DNA of 32,728 bases. Source: Bacillota bacterium. GTDB taxonomy: Bacteria; Bacillota; Limnochordia; JAAZLZ01. A program made the translations under genes and the position numbers. This document shows, piece after piece, positions 1 to 7,888 of the stretch (position 1 is the first letter of the stretch; the number at the start of each line of letters is the position of its first letter). The notes beneath the pieces were generated by a model. That model did not search any database. It was not told the origin of the DNA and was given only the letters and a program-made list of their open reading frames with translations. The stretch covers positions 1-32,728 of the forward strand of contig JAAYLV010000116.1 of the NCBI GenBank assembly GCA_012521755.1. Direction: 5' to 3'.

Positions 1-24
1 CCAGGCGGGGCCCAGGGGCTGCAT
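1..24 (-). CDS. possible start of next minus-strand gene (partial, off left edge)
   Basis: An ATG on the minus strand (22-24) follows the stop of the Fem-like gene after a single base. It reads MQPLGPAW to the window edge without a stop. A GGGGTGA-like ribosome binding site lies in the tail of the upstream gene. Tight coupling of this kind suggests a co-transcribed second gene, but only eight codons are visible and no function can be assigned. Confidence 0.3.
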
Positions 25-25
25 C

Positions 26-1114
26 CTAGTCACCCCGCTTCAGGAAAGAGCCTAAGGACTCTTTCCATTTCAGGATGGACTTATGCCAAGGCTCTGACTT
101 TCGCCAAAGACGATACAGCCCTGGGCGGAAGGGCAAGTCGTACTCCCCCAGGTATTCCACCAGGGATGCGCCAAAACCAGTCTTGAACCGGTAAAGGCCG
201 TAGAGGGGGCTTTCGGGATCCAGGTCCCCCGAAACCCCGCGAAAATCATAGATGCGGCAGCCTTGCCTTTTAGCCCACTTGATCATTGCCCACTGGATGA
301 GGTAGTTGGGCATCAGATTCCGGTGTCTGTTGGAGGATGCACCATAGACGTACCAAGCGATGGGTCCCAGCCGGAAGAGGAAGGCTCCCGCCAGGTACTC
401 CCCTTGATAGGAGGCCATGAAGAGCTTGCCCATCCCCCTGGGGACCAGGTGATCCCAGAGGAGCTCGAAATAAGGGTAGGCTCTGACGGTGAAATTGTCC
501 CGCTGGGCCGTCTCCAGGAGGATCTGATAGAAGACGGCCAGGTCCCTCCGGGTGCAGTTCTCCTTGATGCGGACCCCTTTCCGCTCCGCGTAACGGATGT
601 TGTAGCGGGTCTTGCCCTTCATTCCCGCGAGGATCTCTTCTTCCGAAGGGGAAAGATCCAGCTGCATCACAAACCGGGGCTGGACCCCGTCAAAGGCGAG
701 CCCTTTGTCGACATGGCGAAAGCCGCGGGAGCTCAGGATAGCGGCCACATCCCCGCGGAATTTGGGCACGGGCGGATCGATTTTCAGCATGACGGCTCCC
801 CGCTCCCTGGCCAGCTCCCTAACCCGGTGGAGGAGGCAGTCCAAGGCAGCTGCATCGGTGAAGTCCATGACCGGTCCTCGGGGGGCGTAGAAAATGGGGC
901 TCTTCAATAAGGGCAGCTCCCTTTGCAGGATAGAGATTGAGGCCCGCACCTGATCCTTGTCCCAGACCATCAAGCGCAGGGGTTCCCAGCCCGTCCGGCC
1001 TTTGATTTCTCCCCACTCGAAGCTTTGCAAAAGATCCCCGCCAATTTGGGCGATATGGGCGTTAAATCTCCCCCGGTCCGCCTCTTCGGCCACCCTAACC
1101 TCCAATGTTCTCAC
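26..1114 (-). CDS. FemX/MurM-like peptidoglycan bridge aminoacyltransferase
   Basis: A 362-residue protein of the FemABX family. These enzymes use aminoacyl-tRNA (Gly, Ala or Ser) to add residues to the stem-peptide lysine side chain of lipid II at the inner face of the membrane. The family is recognised from two GNAT-like halves, the central MKGKTRYNIRYAERKG segment (about residues 164-179), the PNYLIQWAMIKWAKRQGCRIYD-type stretch near residue 270 and the C-terminal GLYRFKTGFG motif (about 308-317), which is typical of FemX/MurM. Its length fits the shorter FemX-like members, and I see no long tRNA-synthetase-like coiled coil. The start is a GTG with GGAGGTG just upstream. It is divergent from the DacF-like gene, so both face a shared 97-bp intergenic region. 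Which amino acid it uses cannot be read from the sequence. A non-canonical glycine-type tRNA 11 kb away makes glycine attractive (inference). Confidence 0.85.
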   Translation of the reverse strand: MRTLEVRVAEEADRGRFNAHIAQIGGDLLQSFEWGEIKGRTGWEPLRLMVWDKDQVRASISILQRELPLLKSPIFYAPRGPVMDFTDAAALDCLLHRVRELARERGAVMLKIDPPVPKFRGDVAAILSSRGFRHVDKGLAFDGVQPRFVMQLDLSPSEEEILAGMKGKTRYNIRYAERKGVRIKENCTRRDLAVFYQILLETAQRDNFTVRAYPYFELLWDHLVPRGMGKLFMASYQGEYLAGAFLFRLGPIAWYVYGASSNRHRNLMPNYLIQWAMIKWAKRQGCRIYDFRGVSGDLDPESPLYGLYRFKTGFGASLVEYLGEYDLPFRPGLYRLWRKSEPWHKSILKWKESLGSFLKRGD

Positions 1115-1211
1115 CTCACACCTCCCATCCTATGCAAAGGGCCCTTCCCGGGTGACATATCCCACCGGCTAGCGCATAAGGATTAAGCAGAAAAAGTGGA
1201 GGTGGATGCCG

Positions 1212-2348
1212 ATGGCGGCCCGCAGCATCTCCCTGCTCCTCATCCTGTGCCTCCTGGCGCCCCTGGGGGCGGGGGCCCAAGAAAAACCAGCCATCCAGGT
1301 CCCGGCGGCCATCCTGATGGATGCCCAAACGGGAGAGGTTTACCTGGCCAAGAACGAGCATCAACCAAGATCCATTGCCAGCATCGTCAAGACCATGACC
1401 CTGCTCCTCGCGGCGGAGTTGATCCAGGCCCGCAAGATCAAACTGGGCGATGTGGTCACCGTCAGCGCCAACGCGGCAAGCCGCGGCGGCACCCAGATCC
1501 GGCTAAAGTCGGGGGATAAGCTGACGGTGGAAGAGCTGATGTTCGCCACGGCCCTAGTCTCCGCCAACGACGCCGCGGTCGCCCTGGCGGAATACATTGG
1601 CGGCACCGAAAAGGAATTCGCCCGGCTGATGCGGGAGCGGGCAGCTGCCCTGGGGCTGCGAAACACCTCCTTCGTCGATGCGACAGGGCTTCTGCCCCAA
1701 TCCAGCGGCAACTACTCCACCGCTTACGAGCTGGCCCAACTGGCCCGCTTTGCCATGCAAAACCCGGTCTTTGCCCGGACCGTCGGGACCGAAGAGTATT
1801 TCCTCCGGAGCCAAGGCCGCACTTTGCGCAACTCAAACGATCTCCTTTTCACCTTCCCCGGCACGGAGGGGGTCAAGACGGGACTGACCACCCCCGCGGG
1901 CCACACTCTCCTTTTTGCCGCCTCCCAAGATGGCTGGCGGCTCGTCGGGGCGGTCCTGGGAGCGAAGACGCGGGAGCAGCGCTTCGATGAAGCCCGGGCC
2001 ATCCTCGAGTGGGGCTTTGCCAATCTGGAGTCTATTCTCCGCATGGGCGAGGAGATTATCTCCGTCCCGGTGCGGGATGGGGCCCGCTCCCGGGTGACCC
2101 TGGTTGCAAGGAGCGACCTTAAGACTATCCTCCCCGACGATGAGCGCCGGCTCCTCCGGCGGGAGCTGGACGTTCCCGCATCTGTGGAGGCGCCCTTAAA
2201 GCAAGGGGACCGCCTGGGCCAACTGATTATCTTCAAAGGCGAGAAAGAAGTCGCCCGGGTTGACCTGGTGGCCAAGAACAACGTTGGTCGGGCCAACATC
2301 TTTACCTTCCTGTTCAAATGGCTCTTTGACCTCCTTGGTCTTAGCTGA
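1212..2348 (+). CDS. dacF: D-alanyl-D-alanine carboxypeptidase, DacF/PBP5 type
   Basis: A penicillin-binding protein of the S11 carboxypeptidase class that trims the terminal D-Ala of peptidoglycan pentapeptides outside the membrane. It has a signal peptide (residues 1-22), the catalytic triad of motifs S57-I-V-K60, S117-A-N119 and K222-T-G, and a C-terminal PBP5_C beta domain followed by a short amphipathic tail (FKWLFDLLGL) for membrane attachment. The 378-residue length is normal. An ATG six bases upstream (1206) is also possible. I prefer 1212 because GGAGG (1198-1202) is then 9 nt away rather than 3. The usual PASMTK sequence is IASIVK here, a mild variant. The next gene begins 11 nt downstream and encodes a SpoVD/FtsI-type transpeptidase, so the two probably form one cell-wall operon. 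DacF in Bacillus is a forespore enzyme, but a vegetative DacA role is equally possible. Confidence 0.92.
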   Translation: MAARSISLLLILCLLAPLGAGAQEKPAIQVPAAILMDAQTGEVYLAKNEHQPRSIASIVKTMTLLLAAELIQARKIKLGDVVTVSANAASRGGTQIRLKSGDKLTVEELMFATALVSANDAAVALAEYIGGTEKEFARLMRERAAALGLRNTSFVDATGLLPQSSGNYSTAYELAQLARFAMQNPVFARTVGTEEYFLRSQGRTLRNSNDLLFTFPGTEGVKTGLTTPAGHTLLFAASQDGWRLVGAVLGAKTREQRFDEARAILEWGFANLESILRMGEEIISVPVRDGARSRVTLVARSDLKTILPDDERRLLRRELDVPASVEAPLKQGDRLGQLIIFKGEKEVARVDLVAKNNVGRANIFTFLFKWLFDLLGLS

Positions 2349-2359
2349 GGGGAAAGACG

Positions 2360-4336
2360 ATGCCTAAGCTTTCCTGGCTCGCCATCAAGAAAAGGATTAC
2401 CCTGTTGATGATCATCGTTGCTTTGTCCGCGGTGGGACTCGCCGGCAGGCTCGCCTACATCCAGCTCGTGAAGCACTCCTTTTACCTGGCCAAGGGGCTG
2501 GAGCAGCGGCTGCGGCCCATCCCCATCGATGCCTACCGGGGAACCATCCGGGATGCCAATGGGGAGGTGTTGGCGGAAAGCAGGAGCGCCGCCGCGGTCT
2601 TCGCCATCCCCATCGAGGTGAAAGATCCCCAGGGGACCGCCTTGAAACTTGCTCCCATACTGGATCTGGACTACGACTTTCTCTATCAGCGGCTCACTAA
2701 GCGCTCCGCGGCTGAGTGGCTGAAAAAGCGGATGTCCGATGAAGAAGCAAGAAGGGTGACTGAGCTTGAACTGCCGGGGATCGGGGTTGTGGAAAACCCT
2801 GTCCGCCACTACCCGATGGGAAGCATCGCCCCCCAGATCCTCGGCCTCGTCGGCGTTGATAACCAGGGACTGGAAGGAATCGAACTCTACTACGACAAGG
2901 AGCTGCGGGGCACGCCCGGTCGGCTCCTGGTGGAGCGGGACGCTTCCGGCCGGCAGATCCCCCACGGGGTCCAGCAATACATTCCGCCGGTGGATGGTTA
3001 TGATTTGACCTTGACTATCGACCATAACATCCAACGGATTGCTCAGCGGGAAGTCGAGCGGGCAGTTGCCGAGACTGGCTCGCGCAAGGGCCTGATCATG
3101 ATCATGAACCCCAAGACGGGAGCCATCCTGGCGGCGGCCCAGGTTCCAACCTATGACATCACCAACCACCAAGCCTACCCCCCGGAAAACCGCCGGTTGA
3201 TGGCCGTCACCGACCCTTATGAGCCCGGCTCCTCCTTCAAGGCCGTCACCGCCGCGGCTGCCCTGGAAGAAGGGGTGGCCAGCCTCAATCGGAGCTTTTT
3301 CGATCCCGGCTATATGATCGTCTCCGGCTGGCGGATCAAATGCTGGAACCGGGGCGGCCACGGTCCCCAGACCTTTGTCCAGACCTTGGAAAACTCCTGC
3401 AACCCGGTCTACGCGACTTTAGGGATCGAGTTGGGCGCGGAGCGCTTCTATGATTACATGATGCGTTTTGGTCTAGGGAAGCGCCTGGGGCTGGACTTCC
3501 CCGGGGAAGCGCCGGGCAAGATTCGCCCTCCCGGTCCCGATGTGCCCCTTGTCACCTGGGCCAACATCGGCTTCGGCCAGGGCCTTATGGTCACGCCTAT
3601 GCAGCTTTTGTGCGCCTTTGCGGCCATCGCCAACGGCGGCAAACTCATGCGTCCCTATCTAGTCGAGGAAATCCGGGATCGGTCCGGCAAGCTGATCAAG
3701 AAGACGGAGCCCCAGGTCATCCGCCAGGTAGTCTCCAAAGAAACCGCGGATATCACCCGCATGATGCTTCGCTCAGTGGTCGCCAGGGGCTCGGGGAAAC
3801 GGGCGGAAGCTCCCGGCTACCCCGTCGCCGGCAAGACCGGGACGGCCCAGCTGGTTGAGGGGGGCCGCTACAGCCACTCCAAGGTGGCCTCCTCCTTCGT
3901 TGGCTTTGCTCCCGCGGACGATCCGGTCATGGCCGGCACCTTAGTCCTCTGGGAGCCGGGGGGCGCCTTCTACGGGGGCATCATCGCCGCGCCCGTCTTC
4001 AGCCGCCTGGTGGCCCAAGTCCTCCCGGCCATGGGCGTCAAGCCCCAGCCAACCAAGAGGACCTCCGGCCAACATGTAGTTGAGGTTCGCCTCCCCTCCC
4101 TCCGGGGCTATTCCGTCGAAGAGGCCCAGCGCACCTTGACCCAGATGGGCCTTCTCACCTCCGTCATGGGGGGCGGGGACCAAGTGCTGGCCCAAGTCCC
4201 CGCGGAAGGCGCGGAAGTGCCCCGGGGAACCAGGGTCATTCTCTACACCGACCCCTTGGCCGTCCTGGAAGAAGGGCTGATCGCTCCCTTAACGGCCGAG
4301 GCCAATTGGCCTTCCATCCTGCCACAACTTCCCTAG
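2360..4336 (+). CDS. class B penicillin-binding protein, SpoVD/FtsI type, with one PASTA domain
   Basis: A membrane-anchored peptidoglycan D,D-transpeptidase of 658 residues. There is a short cytoplasmic N-terminus, one transmembrane segment (about 12-32), the PBP dimer domain with the RGTIRDANGEVLAES motif (60-74), and the transpeptidase domain with S291-S-F-K294, S346-C-N348 and K492-T-G. A single PASTA domain follows (about 574-630). The length and single PASTA match SpoVD (sporulation cortex) and the related PBP2x/FtsI septal enzymes. Neither can be chosen from the sequence, because no ftsA, ftsL or mraY neighbours are present. It follows the carboxypeptidase by 11 nt. The unusual C-terminal tail after PASTA (about 28 residues, Pro/Leu-rich) is unassigned. 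Confidence 0.9.
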   Translation: MPKLSWLAIKKRITLLMIIVALSAVGLAGRLAYIQLVKHSFYLAKGLEQRLRPIPIDAYRGTIRDANGEVLAESRSAAAVFAIPIEVKDPQGTALKLAPILDLDYDFLYQRLTKRSAAEWLKKRMSDEEARRVTELELPGIGVVENPVRHYPMGSIAPQILGLVGVDNQGLEGIELYYDKELRGTPGRLLVERDASGRQIPHGVQQYIPPVDGYDLTLTIDHNIQRIAQREVERAVAETGSRKGLIMIMNPKTGAILAAAQVPTYDITNHQAYPPENRRLMAVTDPYEPGSSFKAVTAAAALEEGVASLNRSFFDPGYMIVSGWRIKCWNRGGHGPQTFVQTLENSCNPVYATLGIELGAERFYDYMMRFGLGKRLGLDFPGEAPGKIRPPGPDVPLVTWANIGFGQGLMVTPMQLLCAFAAIANGGKLMRPYLVEEIRDRSGKLIKKTEPQVIRQVVSKETADITRMMLRSVVARGSGKRAEAPGYPVAGKTGTAQLVEGGRYSHSKVASSFVGFAPADDPVMAGTLVLWEPGGAFYGGIIAAPVFSRLVAQVLPAMGVKPQPTKRTSGQHVVEVRLPSLRGYSVEEAQRTLTQMGLLTSVMGGGDQVLAQVPAEGAEVPRGTRVILYTDPLAVLEEGLIAPLTAEANWPSILPQLP

Positions 4337-4408
4337 ACCGAGAGAATGCAAGTATGTTATGCTGGCATTAGAACCTGCTCCTCATTTGCATTGAGCAAAG
4401 GATGTGGA

Positions 4409-5119
4409 ATGATGAAAGACTATGGTCGGGCAGCGGTGGTCCTGGGGATATCCATGGTGCTGGCCTCATTAGTATTTGGTCTTTTCTTTTTTGTCTCCCG
4501 CAGGCCCCAGCAAACCATCAACGTGGTGGGGATTGCATCGAAGCAGTATGAGTCGGATACGGTGAAATGGTCCCTGACCTTGACGGAGATCACTGGGCTG
4601 GAGGACCTGGCCGAAGGCAGGAGGCGGCTTTATAACTCCCTCCAGGAGCTCCTCAGCTTCCTCCATGAGCGGGGAGTAAAGCCCGAACAGATTAATATCA
4701 TACCGCCCGTTGTGTATGAACGGTACGGGAGCAGCGGGGTGGAGGGGTACCGGTTGGAACAGGAGCTTTATGTGATCTCCGAGGATGTAGAGACAATCGA
4801 AGATCTAGCTCTAAACGTAATCCCCTTCCTCGATGAGGGCATCAACATCTACCGGACCCAGCTGGAGTTTTTCTACTCTAACCTGGACGAGCTGAAGAAG
4901 GACATGGTGGCCGCCGCGGTGGCCAATGCCCGGGAGCGGGCCCTGGAGATGCTTAAAGGCAGCGACATGCGCCTGGGCAAACTCCAGACACTGCGCCAAG
5001 GCGTCTTTCAGATCACCCAGCCCCATTCCACGGAAGTGTCCAGCAGCGGGATTCACGACACCTCAACGAAGAAGAAGCAAATAAGCGTCACTGCCCACGC
5101 AACATTCGCCATCAAGTAG
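4409..5119 (+). CDS. SIMPL (DUF541) domain membrane-anchored protein
   Basis: A 236-residue protein with one N-terminal transmembrane helix (about 7-28) followed by a single SIMPL/DUF541 domain. Recognition is by the start of the domain (INVVGIASKQYESDTVKW), alternating charged helices and the ARERALEMLKGSDMRLGKL segment typical of the family. SIMPL proteins are periplasmic or cell-surface proteins of uncertain biochemical role, some oligomeric. I take the double ATG at 4409, which has AAAGGATG 5 nt upstream; the open frame extends further up without a ribosome binding site. The 72-nt gap after the PBP gene contains TGTTATGCT (4355-4363), a possible extended -10 with no clear -35. A strong terminator ends the unit. 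Confidence 0.8.
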   Translation: MMKDYGRAAVVLGISMVLASLVFGLFFFVSRRPQQTINVVGIASKQYESDTVKWSLTLTEITGLEDLAEGRRRLYNSLQELLSFLHERGVKPEQINIIPPVVYERYGSSGVEGYRLEQELYVISEDVETIEDLALNVIPFLDEGINIYRTQLEFFYSNLDELKKDMVAAAVANARERALEMLKGSDMRLGKLQTLRQGVFQITQPHSTEVSSSGIHDTSTKKKQISVTAHATFAIK

Positions 5120-5127
5120 GACGACTG

Positions 5128-5160
5128 GGGGCAAGGTCCACGACCTTGCCCCTCCTTTTT
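5128..5160 (+). terminator. intrinsic terminator after SIMPL gene
   Basis: A perfect 11-bp stem (GGGGCAAGGTC at 5128-5138 with GACCTTGCCCC at 5142-5152), a 3-nt loop, then TCCTTTTT. This is a textbook Rho-independent terminator and separates the cell-wall operon from the transporter leader. Confidence 0.95.
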
Positions 5161-5169
5161 CTATCTTTC

Positions 5170-5336
5170 GATAGAAGCTCGGGTAGGCAGGAATTAAAGT
5201 TGGAAAAGCGAACCAGATCACTAACCAAATACCTACTCCGAGTCGCAAGTGCCTAAAGCGGAATGCCATGGCAGGCGGCCGTTAGGGTTCGGAGAGAAAT
5301 CCCTGAGCCTCCCTTCTTGGAAAGGAGTAACGAGCT
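5170..5336 (+). ncRNA. structured 5' leader, candidate riboswitch (possibly Moco/tungsten-cofactor type)
   Basis: The leader of the transporter operon. Visible pairings are AGCTCG 5176-5181 with CGAGCT 5331-5336, a perfect stem closing about 160 nt; GTAGG 5183-5187 with CCTAC 5232-5236; TCCGA 5237-5241 with TCGGA 5289-5293, enclosing GTCGC 5242-5246 with GCGGC 5275-5279 and TGCC 5250-5253 with GGCA 5270-5273; AGGG 5284-5287 with CCCT 5301-5304, which crosses the previous helix and so is a pseudoknot or an alternative; and a hairpin at 5309-5327. A terminator follows immediately. Nested helices closed by a distant stem just before a terminator are the architecture of a transcriptional riboswitch. 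Segments such as CTCCGAG and the AGGGTTCGG/CCCTGAGCC pair remind me of the Moco RNA motif, and the downstream proteins resemble molybdopterin-fold domains. I cannot confirm the class from memory. I see no TPP, cobalamin, SAM, FMN or lysine signature. Confidence 0.6.
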
Positions 5337-5337
5337 G

Positions 5338-5370
5338 CACCTAGTTCCCAAAGGGGGGCTGGGTGTTTTT
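5338..5370 (+). terminator. leader terminator upstream of transporter operon
   Basis: A 12-bp stem with G-U pairs (CACCTAGTTCCC at 5338-5349 with GGGGGCTGGGTG at 5354-5365) and a 4-nt loop, followed by TTTTT (5366-5370). It lies 43 nt before the first start codon and well after the previous terminator, so it can only act on this operon's own transcript, as an attenuator. The sequence CTGCACCTA (5335-5343) can alternatively pair with TAGGCAG (5184-5190), a plausible antiterminator. Confidence 0.8.
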
Positions 5371-5412
5371 CTCGCTTGGCCGGAGGGGTGAGGACAAGCG
5401 GAGGTGACCGAA

Positions 5413-6393
5413 GTGAAAAGACAACACAAATTCCTCATCAGCCTATGTTTAGTGTTAGTAATCGCGAGCACTGCTTGGGCCAGCTTCTTCAGCAGGAAGG
5501 TAACCGTTGAAGTTGTTGATCTGGCGGGGAACAGTCGACAAGTGGATCTAAACGCCTTGCCCGCGGTGTCGGAAGCTGGGGGCTTTAAGAAAACCACCGG
5601 CACCATCGTCGGTCCTGCCACCTTCACCGGGCCCCGGCTCTCCGATGTCATCGGCGGGGCTGAGTTCGGACCTGACTGCGCCTTGGAGGTCACGGCCAGC
5701 GATGGCTACACCATGACCCTTAGCTACGAGCAGGTCCAGGGCAACGTAATGACCTACGATCGGGACGGACAAGCCTTGAAGATCGGCGTGCCAAACGTGT
5801 TAGTCGCCCTCAAGAGCTCCGACCCCAAACTGAACGAGGGCTTCCCCCGGATAATCTTCACCGGGCCGGATGCCCCCCTCACCGACGGCCATTTTTGGGT
5901 GAAGGACGTGGCTAGGCTCCGGGTTGTTCCCGCCGTCTCCGGGTGGGAGATCAAGCTGGAAGGCCTGGAAGAAGCCGTCATGGATCGGTCCACTTTTGAA
6001 AGCACCGCCACCTGTCCCGTCACACCCCATCCGGGCCGCAAGTGGGAGACGGAGGCCAAAGATGGGAGCACCGAAGTCTACGAAGGAATAGGCCTTTGGG
6101 TCCTCGTCTCCATGGTCGATGGGGGCGATGCTCCGGAAGGCCATTACCGGTTCAATCGGGAGCTGGCAGATGCAGGCTACAAAGTGCAGGTATTCGCTGA
6201 GGACGGGCACGTTGCCGAGTTTTCCTCCCAGGAGGTGGCCTACAACAACGACATTTTCCTCGCTTACCTGAAAAACGGCAAGCCCCTAGACGAAGATGAA
6301 GGGCCCGTCAAGCTCGTTGGACCGGGGTTGCCCTCCAAGAAGCACAGCGTCAAGCAAGTTGCCCTGATCCGCCTGGTTGAGCTGCCCGAGTAG
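5413..6393 (+). CDS. secreted protein with two sulfite-oxidase-fold-like (Oxidored_molyb-like) domains
   Basis: The first gene of the leader-controlled operon, 326 residues. A signal peptide (1-24, ending STAWA) is followed by two related domains. The first (about 29-172) has ASDGY near 95-99 and ends FWVKDVARLRV (161-171). The second (about 178-326) has AEDGH near 263-267 and ends VKQVALIRLVEL. The same pattern, a DGY/DGH turn about 60-80 residues before a WVK-V-RL-V strand, recurs at the C-termini of the next two proteins. It resembles the core of the Oxidored_molyb (sulfite oxidase) fold as found in non-enzymatic clostridial surface proteins. The Mo-ligand cysteine context is not seen, so a binding or structural role is more likely than catalysis (inference). 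The start is the GTG at 5413 with GGAGGTG six bases upstream; a GTG at 5404 is in frame but lies within that site. Confidence 0.7.
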   Translation: MKRQHKFLISLCLVLVIASTAWASFFSRKVTVEVVDLAGNSRQVDLNALPAVSEAGGFKKTTGTIVGPATFTGPRLSDVIGGAEFGPDCALEVTASDGYTMTLSYEQVQGNVMTYDRDGQALKIGVPNVLVALKSSDPKLNEGFPRIIFTGPDAPLTDGHFWVKDVARLRVVPAVSGWEIKLEGLEEAVMDRSTFESTATCPVTPHPGRKWETEAKDGSTEVYEGIGLWVLVSMVDGGDAPEGHYRFNRELADAGYKVQVFAEDGHVAEFSSQEVAYNNDIFLAYLKNGKPLDEDEGPVKLVGPGLPSKKHSVKQVALIRLVELPE

Positions 6394-6415
6394 CCAAAGG
6401 AAGGGAGGGTGCCAA

Positions 6416-7888
6416 TTGAAGGAGCGAAAAGAGACCATTTTAGTAATCCTACTGCTTTGTGTGACCATCGCTGCGCCCTCCCAGGCAAACATCGAAGTTG
6501 AGGGGGCAAAGGTCCACTACGGGACTGCCGATGAAGTGGTCCTGTGGGCCTACAGCCCAACGGTATCCTTCAAATGGACTGGGGGGGACGCCAGGTTCAT
6601 CTTGGGGAATGTGGCCCCCGCGCGGCTTGCCGTCGAGCCGGAGTTGGACTATGAGGTTATCTCCCCCACGACCATCGCTTGGCGGGCGAAGGGTCCCCAG
6701 GAGCTATCTATCCGCACCCTAACGCCGGAGTTGACCTTCGCCGTGGTCGGCGACAGCCAAGGACGAAATCAGGTCCTGAGCCTCCTCATCGAGGAGATCA
6801 ACGCGGTCGGGGCCGATTTTTTGATCCACCTTGGCGACATGACCCCAGCTGGCGGGGACGATGAGTATTGGGCCTTTCTCGAGACTATGGCGAAGCTCCA
6901 GTGCCCCTACTATCCCGTCCTGGGCAACCACGATGTCAAGTTTCACGGCCGGGAGATCTTCCAGGAGATCTACGGCCCTTTGCATCACTGCTTCGACCAG
7001 GGAGAGTGGCGGTTCATCTTCCTGGACAGTTCAAGCCACGGCCTGGATGAGGATCAGCTAGAGTGGCTTGCGGAAGCTATCAAGGACCGCCCCAGCCTCA
7101 TCTTCACCCATGTCCCCCATGAGGACCCGAGGGGGGAGGATCACGGCTTTCTCGATGGGGCCGCCGCCGGGGCCTTTGCCTCTTTGTTGCGGGAAGGCCA
7201 GGTAGCGGCGGTTTTCACGGGCCATGTCCACATGTTCCACCAGCAGACGAGGGAAGGGATTACCTTCGTCACTAGCGGCGGCGGAGGTGCGCCGTTAGTT
7301 GCCCCTCCCGAGGAGGGAGGATATCATCACTTCCTCTTGGTGGAGCCTGACCGGGGGATGAAGATCACCCCTTATGCCATTGACCTTCCCCCTTACACTT
7401 GGGAAGTAGTCGTCGCCGGCAAGGAGGGGGAGATTCTCTTTTGCCCCGAGGAGCTGGCGGGCTGGCCGATCCTCGAGGGTGAGAGCGCTTACGAAAACCG
7501 CTTTGGCAACATCACCGGACGGGGCTGCTACCGGGGCGTGCTGGTGAGGGAGCTCCTCGACCGCCTTGGCGGCATGGAACCGGAGGATGTCCTGGTGGTC
7601 CACGCCGATGATGGTTATGCCCAGGAGTTTGCCTACGCCAACGTTTATCCCGGGCACCTAGGCTGGGAGGAGATCCAAGGGGAGATGATCCTCGCCTTTG
7701 CCTATGAGGGCTTAGAGCCTCCCGATTGGCAAGAAGGATGCCGGATCGCCTTCCTGCCGCCTGATGGCATTTACCACAACGACGACTGTGCCAGCACCTC
7801 GGTCCCCGGTCAGGGCTGGCACCTGGATCCTTCGGCGGGGGCTAGATGGGTCAAGAACGTGGTTCGGCTGGAGGTGGTTTCCAAATGA
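6416..7888 (+). CDS. secreted calcineurin-like metallophosphoesterase with C-terminal sulfite-oxidase-fold-like domain
   Basis: 490 residues beginning at a TTG preceded by AAGGGAGGGTG. A signal peptide (1-24) is followed by a short beta region, a calcineurin-like phosphoesterase domain and a C-terminal domain shared with the neighbouring proteins. Metal-site motifs are GDSQG (112-116, where GDxH/GDxG is usual), GDM (140-142), GNHD (170-173), THVPH (231-235) and GHVH (269-272). The C-terminal domain (about 327-490) shows ADDGY (397-401) and RWVKNVVRLEV (477-487). Exported enzymes of this family hydrolyse phosphomonoesters, phosphodiesters or nucleotides. The gene lies between the two-domain secreted protein and an ECF S component, and its stop overlaps the next ATG (ATGA). 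This suggests that it processes a phosphorylated ligand before uptake (inference). Confidence 0.85.
   Translation: MKERKETILVILLLCVTIAAPSQANIEVEGAKVHYGTADEVVLWAYSPTVSFKWTGGDARFILGNVAPARLAVEPELDYEVISPTTIAWRAKGPQELSIRTLTPELTFAVVGDSQGRNQVLSLLIEEINAVGADFLIHLGDMTPAGGDDEYWAFLETMAKLQCPYYPVLGNHDVKFHGREIFQEIYGPLHHCFDQGEWRFIFLDSSSHGLDEDQLEWLAEAIKDRPSLIFTHVPHEDPRGEDHGFLDGAAAGAFASLLREGQVAAVFTGHVHMFHQQTREGITFVTSGGGGAPLVAPPEEGGYHHFLLVEPDRGMKITPYAIDLPPYTWEVVVAGKEGEILFCPEELAGWPILEGESAYENRFGNITGRGCYRGVLVRELLDRLGGMEPEDVLVVHADDGYAQEFAYANVYPGHLGWEEIQGEMILAFAYEGLEPPDWQEGCRIAFLPPDGIYHNDDCASTSVPGQGWHLDPSAGARWVKNVVRLEVVSK

Noticed and set aside
1115-1205. Promoter search in the femX/dacF divergent region
   Set aside because: No -35/-10 pair with proper spacing found on either strand. 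The region holds only a GC-rich inverted repeat around 1137-1156.
1724-3361. 545-codon open frame on the minus strand
   Set aside because: It lies antisense to dacF and the PBP gene, whose catalytic motifs are intact. The product is low-complexity and matches no family. High GC produces such frames.
5161-5403. TPP riboswitch, expected for a YkoE-like transporter
   Set aside because: The conserved CTGAGA and the ACC-CTGA-type stretches of the TPP aptamer are not in the leader.
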